Shown here piece by piece: positions 28,261 through 37,074 of a DNA stretch of 64,000 bases (position 1 is its first letter; every line of letters starts with the position of its first letter). The stretch comes from Rhodococcus sp040643435 (GTDB lineage Bacteria; Actinomycetota; Actinomycetes; Mycobacteriales; Mycobacteriaceae): contig NZ_JBEYUH010000002.1 of the NCBI RefSeq assembly GCF_040643435.1, positions 248,001 through 312,000 on the forward strand. Direction: 5' to 3'. The notes beneath the pieces were generated by a model, which saw only the letters and a list, made by a program, of their open reading frames with translations, did not search any database and was not told the DNA's origin. Position numbers and translations under genes: made by a program.

Positions 28261-29910
28261 GTGACAACCGGTTTCGAGCGCACTCCGCTCGCCGACACCC
28301 CCCGCTTCCCCGAGGAGTTCGCCGAGCGGTATCGCGCAGCCGGATACTGGGCGAGCGAGACCCTCGGAGAGTTCCTCCCCGAACGCGCGCGCAGGTTCGC
28401 CGAACACACAGCGGTGGTCGGACACGACGCCACAGGAGCCGTGCGGCGGCCGACCTACCGCGAACTCGACGACGCGTCGGCCCGTATCGCTACGGGTCTG
28501 GTGGAACTCGGTGTCCGAAAGGGCGACCGCGTCGTCCTGCAGTTGCCGAATATCGTCGAATACACCGAGGTACTGTTCGCGGTGTTCCGGATCGGCGCGC
28601 TCCCGGTCTTCGCACTGCCGGCCCACCGCGCTTCCGAGATCGGCTACTTCTGCCGGTTCACCGACGCTGCGGCGTATGTGATCGCCGCCGAGCACGCCGG
28701 ATTCGACTATCGCGTGCTCGCGCGGCAGGTCACGGACGAGATGGACCGCCCACCCGCGGTCGTCGTGGCCGGGGACGCCGAGGAGTTCACCTCACTGGAC
28801 TCCCTGCGCGGGAACGATCCCGCCCCGGTCACGGAAAACGACGCCGAATCCGTCGCCTTCCTTCAATTGTCCGGTGGAACCACGGGCACCTCCAAACTGA
28901 TCCCACGCACCCACGCCGACTATCTGTACTCCGTGCGCGAATCCGCCACGATCTGCGGCGTGGACGCCGGCACCCGGATGCTGGTCGCGCTTCCGGCGGC
29001 GCACAACTTCCCGATGAGCTCGCCGGGCATCCTCGGCGTACTCCATTCCGGCGGCACCGTCGTTCTCGCTCCGGATCCGAGCCCCGACACCGCGTTCGCA
29101 CTCATCGAGAGCGAGGGCGTGACGATGGCATCGCTCGTTCCGCCGCTCGCGCAGGCATGGTTGTCGGCACGGGCACGCACCGAGCGCGACCTCTCCTCTC
29201 TCGAGGTATTGCAGGTCGGTGGAGCGAAGTTTCCCGCCGAGGCCGCCAAGCGAGTGCGACCCGAACTCGATTGCACGCTGCAGCAGGTCTTCGGTATGGC
29301 CGAGGGCCTCGTCAACTACACCCGCCTCGACGACGACGAGGACACCATCGTCACCACCCAGGGACGGCCGATCAGCCCGGACGACGAGATCCGGATCGTC
29401 GACGATGCGGGCGATCCCGTCCCCGAGGGCACGCCCGGCCATCTGCTCACCCGCGGTCCGTATACGATCCGCGGCTACTACAATGCGCCCGAACATAATT
29501 CGACGGCGTTCACGCCGGACGGCTTCTACCGCACCGGCGACATCGTCCGTCTCACCGAGCATGGTTACATCGTCGTCGAGGGTCGCGCGAAGGACCAGAT
29601 CAACCGCGGCGGCGAGAAGATCGCGGCAGAGGAGGTCGAGAACCACCTGATCGCGCATCCTGCGGTGCTCGACGCCGCGGTGGTGTCGATGCCCGACAAG
29701 TATCTCGGCGAACGCACGTGCGCATTCGTCGTCACCGAGGGTGAGGCCCCGAGAGCACTCGCGCTCAAGGTGTTCCTGCGGGAGCGTGGACTGGCCGAGT
29801 ACAAGCTCCCCGACAAGGTGCAGTTCGTCGACAGCTTCCCCGTCACGGGCGTGGGCAAGATCAGCCGGAACGAACTGCGGCGTGCTCTTGCAGCCACGCT
29901 GAAGGGCTGA
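28261..29910 (+). CDS. dhbE: 2,3-dihydroxybenzoate-AMP ligase
   Basis: A 549-residue stand-alone adenylation enzyme that activates 2,3-dihydroxybenzoate and loads it on an aryl carrier protein. It has the A3 loop LSGGTTGTSK at about 204-212, the aryl-acid pocket signature HNFPMSSPG (Asn 249 replaces the Asp of amino-acid A domains), QQVFGMAEGLVNYTRL, and the C-terminal Lys in TGVGKISR. The Ser in the SSPG part is the form I associate with DHB-type enzymes; salicylate enzymes often have Cys there. The GTG start has GAAAGGA upstream. Its 3' end overlaps the convergent ABC transporter gene by 50 bp. Confidence 0.94.
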   Translation: MTTGFERTPLADTPRFPEEFAERYRAAGYWASETLGEFLPERARRFAEHTAVVGHDATGAVRRPTYRELDDASARIATGLVELGVRKGDRVVLQLPNIVEYTEVLFAVFRIGALPVFALPAHRASEIGYFCRFTDAAAYVIAAEHAGFDYRVLARQVTDEMDRPPAVVVAGDAEEFTSLDSLRGNDPAPVTENDAESVAFLQLSGGTTGTSKLIPRTHADYLYSVRESATICGVDAGTRMLVALPAAHNFPMSSPGILGVLHSGGTVVLAPDPSPDTAFALIESEGVTMASLVPPLAQAWLSARARTERDLSSLEVLQVGGAKFPAEAAKRVRPELDCTLQQVFGMAEGLVNYTRLDDDEDTIVTTQGRPISPDDEIRIVDDAGDPVPEGTPGHLLTRGPYTIRGYYNAPEHNSTAFTPDGFYRTGDIVRLTEHGYIVVEGRAKDQINRGGEKIAAEEVENHLIAHPAVLDAAVVSMPDKYLGERTCAFVVTEGEAPRALALKVFLRERGLAEYKLPDKVQFVDSFPVTGVGKISRNELRRALAATLKG

Positions 29911-31735
29911 CTTCACCCTGTTCACCCCGCGCGGTGAGGGTCGCATATCGACCGCCGCGTGCGACGAGTTCGTCGTGCGTCCCACGCTCGACGATGCGGC
30001 CCTGATCCAGGACAACGATCTCGTCGGCGCCCCGGACGGTCGAGAGCCGGTGAGCGATGGTGATCGTGGTGCGTCCGGTGCGCGCGGCGTCGATCGCCTG
30101 CTGGACGGCGCGCTCGGTGTCGTTGTCGAGCGCACTCGTCGCTTCGTCGAGCACGAGGACGCGCGGGTCTCGAAGTAGCGTGCGCGCGAGGGCCATGCGC
30201 TGCTTCTCGCCGCCCGAGAATCGGTGCCCGCGAGCACCGACGACCGTGTCGTATCCGTCCGGCAGCGAGACGATCAGGTCGTGGATGTGGGCGGCGCGGG
30301 CTGCGGCTTCGATCTCGGCGTCGCTCGCGTCCGGCTTCGCGTAGCGGAGGTTCTCCCGGACCGTGGCGTGGAGCAGGTAGGTCTCCTGCGACACCACCCC
30401 GACGAGTTCGGCGACGTCGGCGAGCCGCATCTCACGAAGGTCGACTCCGTCGATGGTCACGCGTCCTTCGGTCGGGTCGTACAGTCGCGCGACGAGCGAT
30501 CCGAGAGTGGTCTTGCCCGAGCCCGTCTCGCCGACGAGCGCGATCTGCGCCCCCGCCGGAACATCGAGGTCGATCCCGTCGAGCGCGTTCCGGTGCGCAC
30601 CCTGGTAGCGGAAGCCCACGTTCTCGAACCGCACCCGGCCCTCGGCGTTCGCCCGGTCGACGGGCACGGGATCGCGCGGGTCGTCGATGTCGACGGGCAG
30701 GTCGAGGTATTCGAAGATGCGGCTGAACAGTGCCAGGGAACTGGTGACGGAGACGCCGACGTCGAGCAGACTCATCAGCGGACGGAACAAGGCGCCCTGC
30801 AGTCCGGTGAACGCCACCAGGGTGCCGATGGTCATGCCACCTGAGGTGGCCGGCAGGCCGGCGACGAGATAGAGAGCGGCGGGAATCGCCGCGAAGACGA
30901 TGTTCATCGTGGCCATGCGCCAGCGACCGGACAATTGCGCGTGCACCTCGAGATCCGCGAGGTCCTCCGAGGTTCGTGCGAACTTGTCGGACAGCGCCGG
31001 ACCGGTACCGAGCGTCTTGACGAGCAGTACACCGCTGACCGAGAGTCCCTCGTCGATCTGCGATTGCATGTCGGCGAGGCGGCGTTGCTGGCGTGCGGTC
31101 ACCGCCCGGCGCATGAGCGCGACCCGCCGGGTGAGCCAGATCGCCGGCGGGAGCACGATCAGCGAGAGCAGAGCCAGCCGCCAGCTGAGTACCGCCATCG
31201 CGACCGCGGTGCCGACGACGGTGGTGATGTTGGAGGCCAGGGAGGTCGCGGTGTTGGTGACCACGGACTGCATGCCGCCGATGTCGTTGGTCAGTCGCGA
31301 CTGGATCTCGCCACCGCGGGTGCGAGTGAAGAAGTTCAGCGACTGGCGCTGCAGATGAGCGAAGACCCGGGTGCGAAGACCGTGCATGACCCGCTGCCCG
31401 ACGGTGGTGGAGATCCAGGTCTGCACCACCGAGAGGAGCGAGCTCGCGACGGCGACAGCGAGCATGCCGCCGACCGCCCACAAGAGCAGGCTCACATTCT
31501 GATGCGGGATGGCGTCATCGATGACGGCACGCACGAGGAAAGGGGTCGCGAGGGAGATCACCGACGAGGCGATGATGAGGGCGACGACGAGGATGATCTG
31601 GGCGCGGTAGGGCGCGAACAGGGCGCCGATGCGGCGCAGACTCACCGGGGATTCGCGGAGCTGCTCGAGATCCTTCTTGTCGATCCTGCCGCGGCGGCCC
31701 GGTCTGCCGCCTGGAGTGGGTGGGGGCTGCATCAT
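29861..31735 (-). CDS. ABC half-transporter, membrane domain fused to ATPase
   Basis: A 624-residue exporter subunit. About six membrane helices lie in residues 30-320 and an ATPase domain in 355-600: Walker A GETGSGKTT, signature FSGGEKQR, Walker B VLVLDEAT, and the H-loop in IAHRLST. This is the MsbA/multidrug type that works as a homodimer or with a partner half. The start is ATG at 31735 with GAGGTGG upstream; GTG at 31744 is also in frame. It is transcribed divergently from a MarR regulator across two operator-like repeats, suggesting drug-induced efflux. It is not clearly part of the siderophore operon, although the two gene ends overlap. Confidence 0.9.
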   Translation of the reverse strand: MMQPPPTPGGRPGRRGRIDKKDLEQLRESPVSLRRIGALFAPYRAQIILVVALIIASSVISLATPFLVRAVIDDAIPHQNVSLLLWAVGGMLAVAVASSLLSVVQTWISTTVGQRVMHGLRTRVFAHLQRQSLNFFTRTRGGEIQSRLTNDIGGMQSVVTNTATSLASNITTVVGTAVAMAVLSWRLALLSLIVLPPAIWLTRRVALMRRAVTARQQRRLADMQSQIDEGLSVSGVLLVKTLGTGPALSDKFARTSEDLADLEVHAQLSGRWRMATMNIVFAAIPAALYLVAGLPATSGGMTIGTLVAFTGLQGALFRPLMSLLDVGVSVTSSLALFSRIFEYLDLPVDIDDPRDPVPVDRANAEGRVRFENVGFRYQGAHRNALDGIDLDVPAGAQIALVGETGSGKTTLGSLVARLYDPTEGRVTIDGVDLREMRLADVAELVGVVSQETYLLHATVRENLRYAKPDASDAEIEAAARAAHIHDLIVSLPDGYDTVVGARGHRFSGGEKQRMALARTLLRDPRVLVLDEATSALDNDTERAVQQAIDAARTGRTTITIAHRLSTVRGADEIVVLDQGRIVERGTHDELVARGGRYATLTARGEQGEVSPSAWLQEHAAVRSG

Positions 31736-31773
31736 GTGCGCCACCTCGATTCGTGGTTGGTGACTCGTATTGC

Positions 31774-31816
31774 TGAGGTTGCCTCATTGAGTGGTAACGG
31801 TCAAGTGAGGTAGCCT
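31774..31816. promoter_or_regulatory. Tandem operator-like repeats for the MarR regulator
   Basis: A perfect palindrome TGAGG-TTG-CCTCA at 31774-31786 is followed 31 bp downstream by a near copy, TGAGG-TAG-CCTG, at 31805-31816. Both lie in the 87-bp gap between the ABC transporter and the marR-like gene, where a MarR dimer would be expected to bind and repress both promoters. Confidence 0.55.
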
Positions 31817-31822
31817 GTTCCC

Positions 31823-32251
31823 ATGTCGGATTCACCGGTTGCGCTGCGCGATCTGCTCATCACCACGACGCGCACGCTGCGCCGACGTTGGCACGACATC
31901 CTCCAGCCGTGGGGATTGTCACCGCACGAATACCGCGCACTCGATGTCGTCGGGCGCGCCGACGAACCGATCCGCCTCGGAGTCGTGGCCAAAGCACTCC
32001 GTATCGCCCCGCGTTCGGCCACCGAGGTCGTCGACCGCCTCGAGTCCCGGGGTCTCACCGAGCGCCTCCCCGATCCTGACGACCGCCGCGCTGTCTGCGT
32101 CCGGCTGACCGACGAGGGCCGCAAGGTGCGTGCCGAGCTCGCCTCCGCCCGCGATGCCGACGCCGTCGAGATGTTCGACCGCCTCGACGCCGGCGAACGC
32201 GCCCGGCTGTCCGGTCTGCTGCACAAACTCGTCGACGATCGGCCGCACTGA
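31823..32251 (+). CDS. MarR family transcriptional regulator
   Basis: A 142-residue winged-helix regulator. The recognition helix region reads LRIAPRSATEVVDRLESRGL and the wing is LPDPDDRRAVCVRLT, both typical of MarR. It sits divergent from the ABC transporter, and the intervening DNA contains two copies of a TGAGGTNGCCTS motif, so it probably represses the transporter and itself. The inducer is unknown. Confidence 0.88.
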   Translation: MSDSPVALRDLLITTTRTLRRRWHDILQPWGLSPHEYRALDVVGRADEPIRLGVVAKALRIAPRSATEVVDRLESRGLTERLPDPDDRRAVCVRLTDEGRKVRAELASARDADAVEMFDRLDAGERARLSGLLHKLVDDRPH

Positions 32252-32333
32252 TTCCCGCGAGCCTCGGGTACTCACATTCTCGACGGCGACGACGTCTTCA
32301 TGACGAGTGTCCGCGCCGAGTCGAGGAGGCCCC

Positions 32334-33071
32334 GTGGAGACCACCGAACCCCTGAAGTCACGCGAATCCCTGCAGTCGCGCATCGACTCGCTCCTCTGGC
32401 CCGATCTGGTTCGCGAACTCGACGAGAACGGCTGTGCGCAGACCGGGCCGCTGCTGAGCGACGACGAATGCTCCGCGCTCACTGCCCTGTGGGACGACGA
32501 AGCCCACTTCCGCACGACGGTCGACATGAGCCGGTACCGGTACGGGCACGGAACGTACAAGTATTTCGGACGGCCGGTTCCCGACGCCGTCACGCACCTG
32601 CGCGCGGCGTTCTATCAACCCCTTCTCGGTGTCGCGCGCTCGTGGGCCGAACGTCTCGGCGACCCCGCTCCCTGGCCCGAGGACTTCGGCACCTGGCTCC
32701 GCATCTGCCACGAGGCCGGCCAGACAGACCCCACTCCGCTGATGCTGCGTTACACGGCCGGGGACTGGAACGCCCTGCATCGCGACCTGTACGGCGACCT
32801 CGTATTCCCCCTACAGGTCGTGATCGGCCTCGACCGGCCGGGCCCCGACTACACCGGGGGCGAATTCCTCCTGGTCGAACAACGCCCGCGCGCTCAATCG
32901 CGGGGCACCGTCAGCGTGCTCGAGCGAGGCCGAGCGTTGATCTTCACCACCCGCGACCGACCGGTCCGATCGGCGCGCGGATGGTCGCGGGCACCGATCC
33001 GGCACGGTGTCAACACGGTTCGCTCCGGCCTGCGGCGGACCCTCGGGCTGGTGCTGCACGACGCCGCATGA
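32334..33071 (+). CDS. 2-oxoglutarate/Fe(II)-dependent dioxygenase-like protein
   Basis: A 245-residue protein of the 2OG-Fe(II) oxygenase superfamily. The metal triad is visible as H149 and D151 (HRD) and H224 (RHGV), with R230 positioned to bind 2-oxoglutarate. The phrase GGEFLLVEQRPRAQSRG is typical of a bacterial subfamily of unknown substrate. The GTG start at 32334 has an excellent GAGGAGG ribosome binding site; an in-frame GTG at 32307 lacks one. It is separated from the upstream MarR gene by about 80 bp and faces the lactonase gene. Confidence 0.85.
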   Translation: METTEPLKSRESLQSRIDSLLWPDLVRELDENGCAQTGPLLSDDECSALTALWDDEAHFRTTVDMSRYRYGHGTYKYFGRPVPDAVTHLRAAFYQPLLGVARSWAERLGDPAPWPEDFGTWLRICHEAGQTDPTPLMLRYTAGDWNALHRDLYGDLVFPLQVVIGLDRPGPDYTGGEFLLVEQRPRAQSRGTVSVLERGRALIFTTRDRPVRSARGWSRAPIRHGVNTVRSGLRRTLGLVLHDAA

Positions 33072-33076
33072 CCCGA

Positions 33077-34048
33077 TCACCGTTCGAAGAACCGCCGCGG
33101 ATTGTCGACGAGCATCGTCGTGATCTGCTCGTCCGTCACCCCCCGTTCGCGCAGGGCCGGCAACACGTCGTCGCTGATGTGGTTGTAGTTCCAATTGGGC
33201 ACGGCAGCCTGCTTGACGTCGTGGGGGAACCAATCGATGAAACACGCCGCGTCGTGTGAGAGCACCATGCGATCGGTGTAACCGTGCTCCGCAAGCTGGG
33301 CCACGGTGTCGACACGCTGCTCGAACGGCAACAGCAGGTCCAGACCGAAGCGATCCATGCCCAGAATCGAGCCGGCGTCGGCGATCCGGCGCAGATAGTC
33401 CAGATCGGTCGAGTCCCCGCTGTGTCCGATCACGACCTTGGTGAGGTCCACCCCTTCCTCCGCGAGCACCCGCTGGGCCACCTCCCCCGACCCCGTATGG
33501 GGGTTGGTGTGCACCGTGATCGGCACGCCGGTCTCGACGTGCGCCTGCCCCACCGCCCGCATCACGCGCTCCACTCCAGGCGTGAGTCCAGGACTCTCGA
33601 TGGCGCACTTCAACATTCCCGCACGCACGCCCGTGCCGGCGATACCCTCGCGGATATCCTTCACAAACAGTTCGGTGAGCGGCTCCGGTCCGTCGAGCAG
33701 CAGGCCGGGCCCCACATTGTGGAACTGGAACGGCAGGTCGTTGTAGGTGTACAGGCCGGTCGCGACCACGATGGCGATGTCGGTCCGTGCGGCGACGCGC
33801 TGGATGCGCGGGATGTACCGGCCGAGGCCCACCACCGTGGGATCGACGATCGTGTCGACGCCGCGATCCGACAACGCCTGCAGTTTCGCGACGGCATCCT
33901 CGACACGTTCGTCCTCGTCCCAGGAACTCGGATAGTCGGGAAAGTTGCTGCGAATCTCCTCGCCGAGCACGAAGACGTGCTCGTGCATGAGAACTCTCCC
34001 CAGGCGGTCCGTGTCGAGAGGGCCGCGAACGGTGTCGACGGAAGTCAT
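33077..34048 (-). CDS. Phosphotriesterase-like lactonase / hydrolase
   Basis: A 323-residue amidohydrolase-superfamily enzyme with a complete binuclear metal site: H22 and H24 (MHEH), bridging Lys K147 (MLKCAIE, carboxylated in relatives), H180 (TVHTNPHTG), H209 (GHSGD) and D266 (SHDAAC). In Rhodococcus and Mycobacterium such phosphotriesterase-like lactonases hydrolyse N-acyl homoserine and other lactones, with weak organophosphate activity. It could quench quorum signals or use lactones; the sequence alone does not decide. It faces the 2OG oxygenase gene with only 5 bp between their stops. Confidence 0.9.
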   Translation of the reverse strand: MTSVDTVRGPLDTDRLGRVLMHEHVFVLGEEIRSNFPDYPSSWDEDERVEDAVAKLQALSDRGVDTIVDPTVVGLGRYIPRIQRVAARTDIAIVVATGLYTYNDLPFQFHNVGPGLLLDGPEPLTELFVKDIREGIAGTGVRAGMLKCAIESPGLTPGVERVMRAVGQAHVETGVPITVHTNPHTGSGEVAQRVLAEEGVDLTKVVIGHSGDSTDLDYLRRIADAGSILGMDRFGLDLLLPFEQRVDTVAQLAEHGYTDRMVLSHDAACFIDWFPHDVKQAAVPNWNYNHISDDVLPALRERGVTDEQITTMLVDNPRRFFER

Positions 34049-34091
34049 GACGGGTGACGTTAGAGCACCCGCCGCGGCAAGAACACCGATT

Positions 34092-34922
34092 TCACGACTC
34101 GGTGGGAGCCGACTCTTCGAGAGCCTGCCGGTAACGGCGCATACCGCGCAGCCACCGGTCGTAGTCGGCGCCCTTGTTCCGGTACATCTCGAGGACCTCC
34201 GGGTGCGGGAGGATCAGGAAGTGCTCCTCCTCCATCGCGGCGAACACCGTCTCCGCGACGTCCGCGGGTTCGAGAACCGCACCGGCCGTCGTGACGGCCC
34301 GGGTGGCGAGTTCGCCGAGTGCGTGCCCGGATGCGTCCCCCGAATACAACAGGGGCGTGTTCACCCCCATCGGGCACACGCAGCTCACCCGTACGCCTTT
34401 GTCGCCGTAGCTCACCGACAGCCATTCGGCGAAACCGACGGCCGCATGCTTGGTGACCGAGTAGGTGGCCGAACCGATCTGCGTGAGCAGGCCGGCTGCC
34501 GACGCCGTGCTGACGAAATAGCCTTCACCGCGTTCGACCCATCGGGGCACCAGGAGCCGCGCCGCCCGGATGTGCGCGCGGAGATTGACGTCGAGAGACT
34601 GCTCCCACACCGGATCCTCGATCTCCAGGCCGGGCACACCGGTGACGCCGGCATTGGCGAAGTACAGATCCACGGGACCGAACTCCGACTCGGCTCGCTC
34701 GACGAGCCCCCGGATGTGTTCGTCGTCGGAGACATCGGCTGCCACCGCCACCGCGCTGCCCGGCGCCCGGTCGGTGATCGTCGCAACGACCGCCTGCGCC
34801 GCCTGCTCGTCGAGGTCGGCGACCACCACACGTGCACCCCGCTCGACGAGTCCGGCAGCGAGGGCACTGCCGATCCCGCCGCCCCCACCGGTCACGACGG
34901 CCACTCTGCCTTCGACCTTCAC
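34092..34922 (-). CDS. SDR family oxidoreductase
   Basis: A 276-residue NAD(P)-dependent short-chain dehydrogenase with cofactor motif TGGGGGIG near the N-terminus, NAG (YFANAG), catalytic Ser in STASAAG and YSVTK. The start is GTG at 34922, with GGAGG 8 bp upstream; an earlier in-frame ATG at 34967 lacks a ribosome binding site. The C-terminal tail (EEEHFLILPHPEV, then YRNKGADYDRWL) is typical of an actinobacterial subgroup whose substrate is unknown. It is upstream of the lactonase on the same strand with a 43-bp gap and may be co-transcribed with it. Confidence 0.88.
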   Translation of the reverse strand: MKVEGRVAVVTGGGGGIGSALAAGLVERGARVVVADLDEQAAQAVVATITDRAPGSAVAVAADVSDDEHIRGLVERAESEFGPVDLYFANAGVTGVPGLEIEDPVWEQSLDVNLRAHIRAARLLVPRWVERGEGYFVSTASAAGLLTQIGSATYSVTKHAAVGFAEWLSVSYGDKGVRVSCVCPMGVNTPLLYSGDASGHALGELATRAVTTAGAVLEPADVAETVFAAMEEEHFLILPHPEVLEMYRNKGADYDRWLRGMRRYRQALEESAPTES

Positions 34923-35023
34923 CGCTGCCACCTCCGCATCTGGCCGGACTGCCGCAACCTGCGGCACAGTTGGTACGCACCCTGTCTACACGCATCCGCC
35001 ATGTACGGAGGTCGAGCACCGAG

Positions 35024-35686
35024 ATGGACGAGCTGTTCTCCGTCTCCCGGCCGCGGCGCACGATCGCGCCGGGTGCCGTGCACGTGCCCGACTGGCTCGG
35101 CCCGGACGAGCAGCGCGAACTCGTGGAACTGTGCCGCGAGTGGGCCGCGCCACCGGCGCCGATGCGGCACACACTGCTGCCGGGCGGCGGACGGATGTCG
35201 GTGAGCACCGTGTGCCTCGGATGGCATTGGTCGCCGTACCGCTACACCCGCACCGCGGTCGACGTCGACCATGCTCCCGTACCGCCGCTTCCCGACCGGC
35301 TCGTCGAACTCGGGCGGCGTGCCGTCGCCGATGCCTACGACGATCCGGCGGCCGGGAACGGGTACGAACCCGACACCGCCCTGATCAATTTCTACGACCG
35401 CGACGCGCGGATGGGCATGCATCAGGACAAGGACGAACGGGTCGGCGCGCCGATCGTGTCGCTCAGTCTCGGAGACGCGTGCCTGTTCCGGTTCGGGAAC
35501 ACCGAGTCACGGGGCCGGCCGTACACCGATGTTCGTCTCGAATCCGGCGATCTGTTCGTGTTCGGCGGGCCGTCGCGGTTCGCCTATCACGGGGTGCCCG
35601 TCGTGTATCCGGACACCGGGAGTACCCGCTGCGGGCTCGCGGAGGGCCGTCTCAACATCACCCTGCGGAGCACGGGACTCTCCTGA
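35024..35686 (+). CDS. alkB: AlkB-like alpha-ketoglutarate-dependent dioxygenase
   Basis: A 220-residue Fe(II)/2-oxoglutarate enzyme of the AlkB group, which repairs methylated bases by oxidative demethylation. It shows NFYDRDARMGMHQDKDE with H133 and D135, the third ligand H189 (AYHGV), and the C-terminal R209/R215 pair (RLNITLR) that binds 2-oxoglutarate. The product of the visible part is full length for bacterial AlkB. ATG at 35024 is used with GGAGG about 14 bp upstream; the in-frame extension to 34832 is antisense to the SDR gene. It is followed at once by an OhrR-like gene. Confidence 0.93.
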   Translation: MDELFSVSRPRRTIAPGAVHVPDWLGPDEQRELVELCREWAAPPAPMRHTLLPGGGRMSVSTVCLGWHWSPYRYTRTAVDVDHAPVPPLPDRLVELGRRAVADAYDDPAAGNGYEPDTALINFYDRDARMGMHQDKDERVGAPIVSLSLGDACLFRFGNTESRGRPYTDVRLESGDLFVFGGPSRFAYHGVPVVYPDTGSTRCGLAEGRLNITLRSTGLS

Positions 35687-35722
35687 GAAGGCCCCTTGCT
35701 CCCGGTTGGGTATCGTCGGATC

Positions 35723-36202
35723 ATGAGCGTCGACTCCCCGGGAACGCACCTCCCCACTTCCGGCGACGATCCTCTCGCACTGGATCGGCAGGTTTGTTTC
35801 GCTCTCGCCGTGGCGAACCGCGCGGTGCTCGCGGTGTATCGGCCCATCCTCGACAAGCTGGGCCTGACCCATCCGCAATATCTGGTGATGCTCACCCTGT
35901 GGGAAAGCTCGCCACTGACGAGCAAGCAGGTGGGGCAGTTGCTCCAGCTCGACTCCCCAACCCTCTCGCCGCTGCTCAAACGACTCGAGTCGCTGGGCCT
36001 GGTCACTCGTCGGCGCAGTACTGCCGACGAACGGCAGCTCGTCCTCGAGCTCACCGAGGCGGGCCGAGCGCTGCGCGCCGAGGCCGAGGCGGTGCCGGGG
36101 CAGGTGATCGAGGCCCTCGGCGTCGGGCTCGACGAACTCGAGGATCTGCATGCCGCGCTCGTCCGCGTCAACGCGGCGGCACTGAAGGCCGGAGCGATCT
36201 GA
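35723..36202 (+). CDS. ohrR: OhrR-type MarR family redox regulator
   Basis: A 159-residue MarR-family protein with the OhrR hallmark LDRQVCFAL; C25 is the peroxide-sensing Cys. The winged helix reads LQLDSPTLSPLLKRLE then RSTADERQL. OhrR proteins repress an organic hydroperoxide reductase (ohr) until oxidised. No ohr gene is visible nearby; the next genes are the encapsulin and DyP peroxidase, transcribed towards it. It may regulate them or act on distant targets. The gene lies only 36 bp after alkB. Confidence 0.87.
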   Translation: MSVDSPGTHLPTSGDDPLALDRQVCFALAVANRAVLAVYRPILDKLGLTHPQYLVMLTLWESSPLTSKQVGQLLQLDSPTLSPLLKRLESLGLVTRRRSTADERQLVLELTEAGRALRAEAEAVPGQVIEALGVGLDELEDLHAALVRVNAAALKAGAI

Positions 36203-36221
36203 GCTGCTCCTGCCCGTAGGC

Positions 36222-36247
36222 CCGGGGCGCCGGCCGCAGCGCCCCGG
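36222..36247. terminator. Bidirectional hairpin between ohrR and encapsulin
   Basis: Arms 36222-36230 and 36239-36247 are exact 9-bp complements (CCGGGGCGC) with an 8-nt loop, located between two convergent stops. Confidence 0.7.
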
Positions 36248-36258
36248 AGACTACCAGG

Positions 36259-37074
36259 TCAGACCATGCTTCCACGGTGGGCGATCAGCGGAACGGAAGC
36301 CTCCCCCGTGTAGACGAGGAAGGTGAACGACTCCTGGAAGTACAGGTTCACCGTCTCGCTGTCGTGTGAGAGGTATCCGATCGACAGATCCTGACCGACC
36401 TGCAGGTCGTAGTCGCCACCGCGAGTGGTGAGCACGAAAGCGCCGTCGATCGCCGGTGCCCAGATGATGTCGCCGTCGATGAGGCGCCGCAGCTGCTCGC
36501 GGATCGGGTAACCGTGGTCGGACGTCTCGCTGACCTTCGTGAATTCGTCGGCGCCGAGGAGCACCGAGTAGGGGCCGCCGACGCCGGCGAGGCGCAGTTC
36601 CGACAGTGCCTGGCTGATGGCTTCGGGGAAGTCACGGGGGTCGTCGGGCAACTGGAGCGAGGTGTTCGACGACGACGCGCGGATCCCCTCGATACCGGCG
36701 GCCGCGTAGCCCTCGAAGATCGCCCGGTCCTCGGCGAAGGCCATCTGCCGGGCCGCCTCCTTGACCGGATCGAGGTCGAGGTCGCGCGACCCGCGCTCGA
36801 CGCTGTCGATCTCCTCGCGGGACAGACTGAACGGCACCCGCAGCTCGACGAGCGGCGCGACGCGGTGTTGACGGGCACTCACCCCGGTTGCCGGAGACTC
36901 GATCTCGCGGGTACGGCCGAGACCCACGGCCGCGAAATCGGTGCCGTGCGGGCCGGAGAAGTCCACCACTCGCCGACCTGCGACGTGTCGCTTGAACGTG
37001 CGCGCCGCCTCCTCCTCGATCTCGCTCCATGCGGCCTCGGTAATCGGGGCGAGATCGCGATACAGATTGTTCAC
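36259..37074 (-). CDS. Encapsulin shell protein
   Basis: A 271-residue HK97-fold shell protein (linocin M18 family) that self-assembles into a nanocompartment. The N-terminal MNNLYRDLAPIT stretch, the DFSGPHGTDFAAV segment and the C-terminal YTGEASVPL are characteristic, and the length fits the 60-subunit class. The ATG overlaps the stop of the upstream DyP peroxidase gene by 4 bp, so cargo and shell are made together. The cargo carries a targeting tail that binds the inside of the shell. Confidence 0.96.
   Translation of the reverse strand: MNNLYRDLAPITEAAWSEIEEEAARTFKRHVAGRRVVDFSGPHGTDFAAVGLGRTREIESPATGVSARQHRVAPLVELRVPFSLSREEIDSVERGSRDLDLDPVKEAARQMAFAEDRAIFEGYAAAGIEGIRASSSNTSLQLPDDPRDFPEAISQALSELRLAGVGGPYSVLLGADEFTKVSETSDHGYPIREQLRRLIDGDIIWAPAIDGAFVLTTRGGDYDLQVGQDLSIGYLSHDSETVNLYFQESFTFLVYTGEASVPLIAHRGSMV

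Noticed and set aside
6290..29910. Prophage or integrative element carrying the siderophore genes
   Set aside because: No integrase, transposase, direct repeats or tRNA at its borders could be found; base composition does not stand out.
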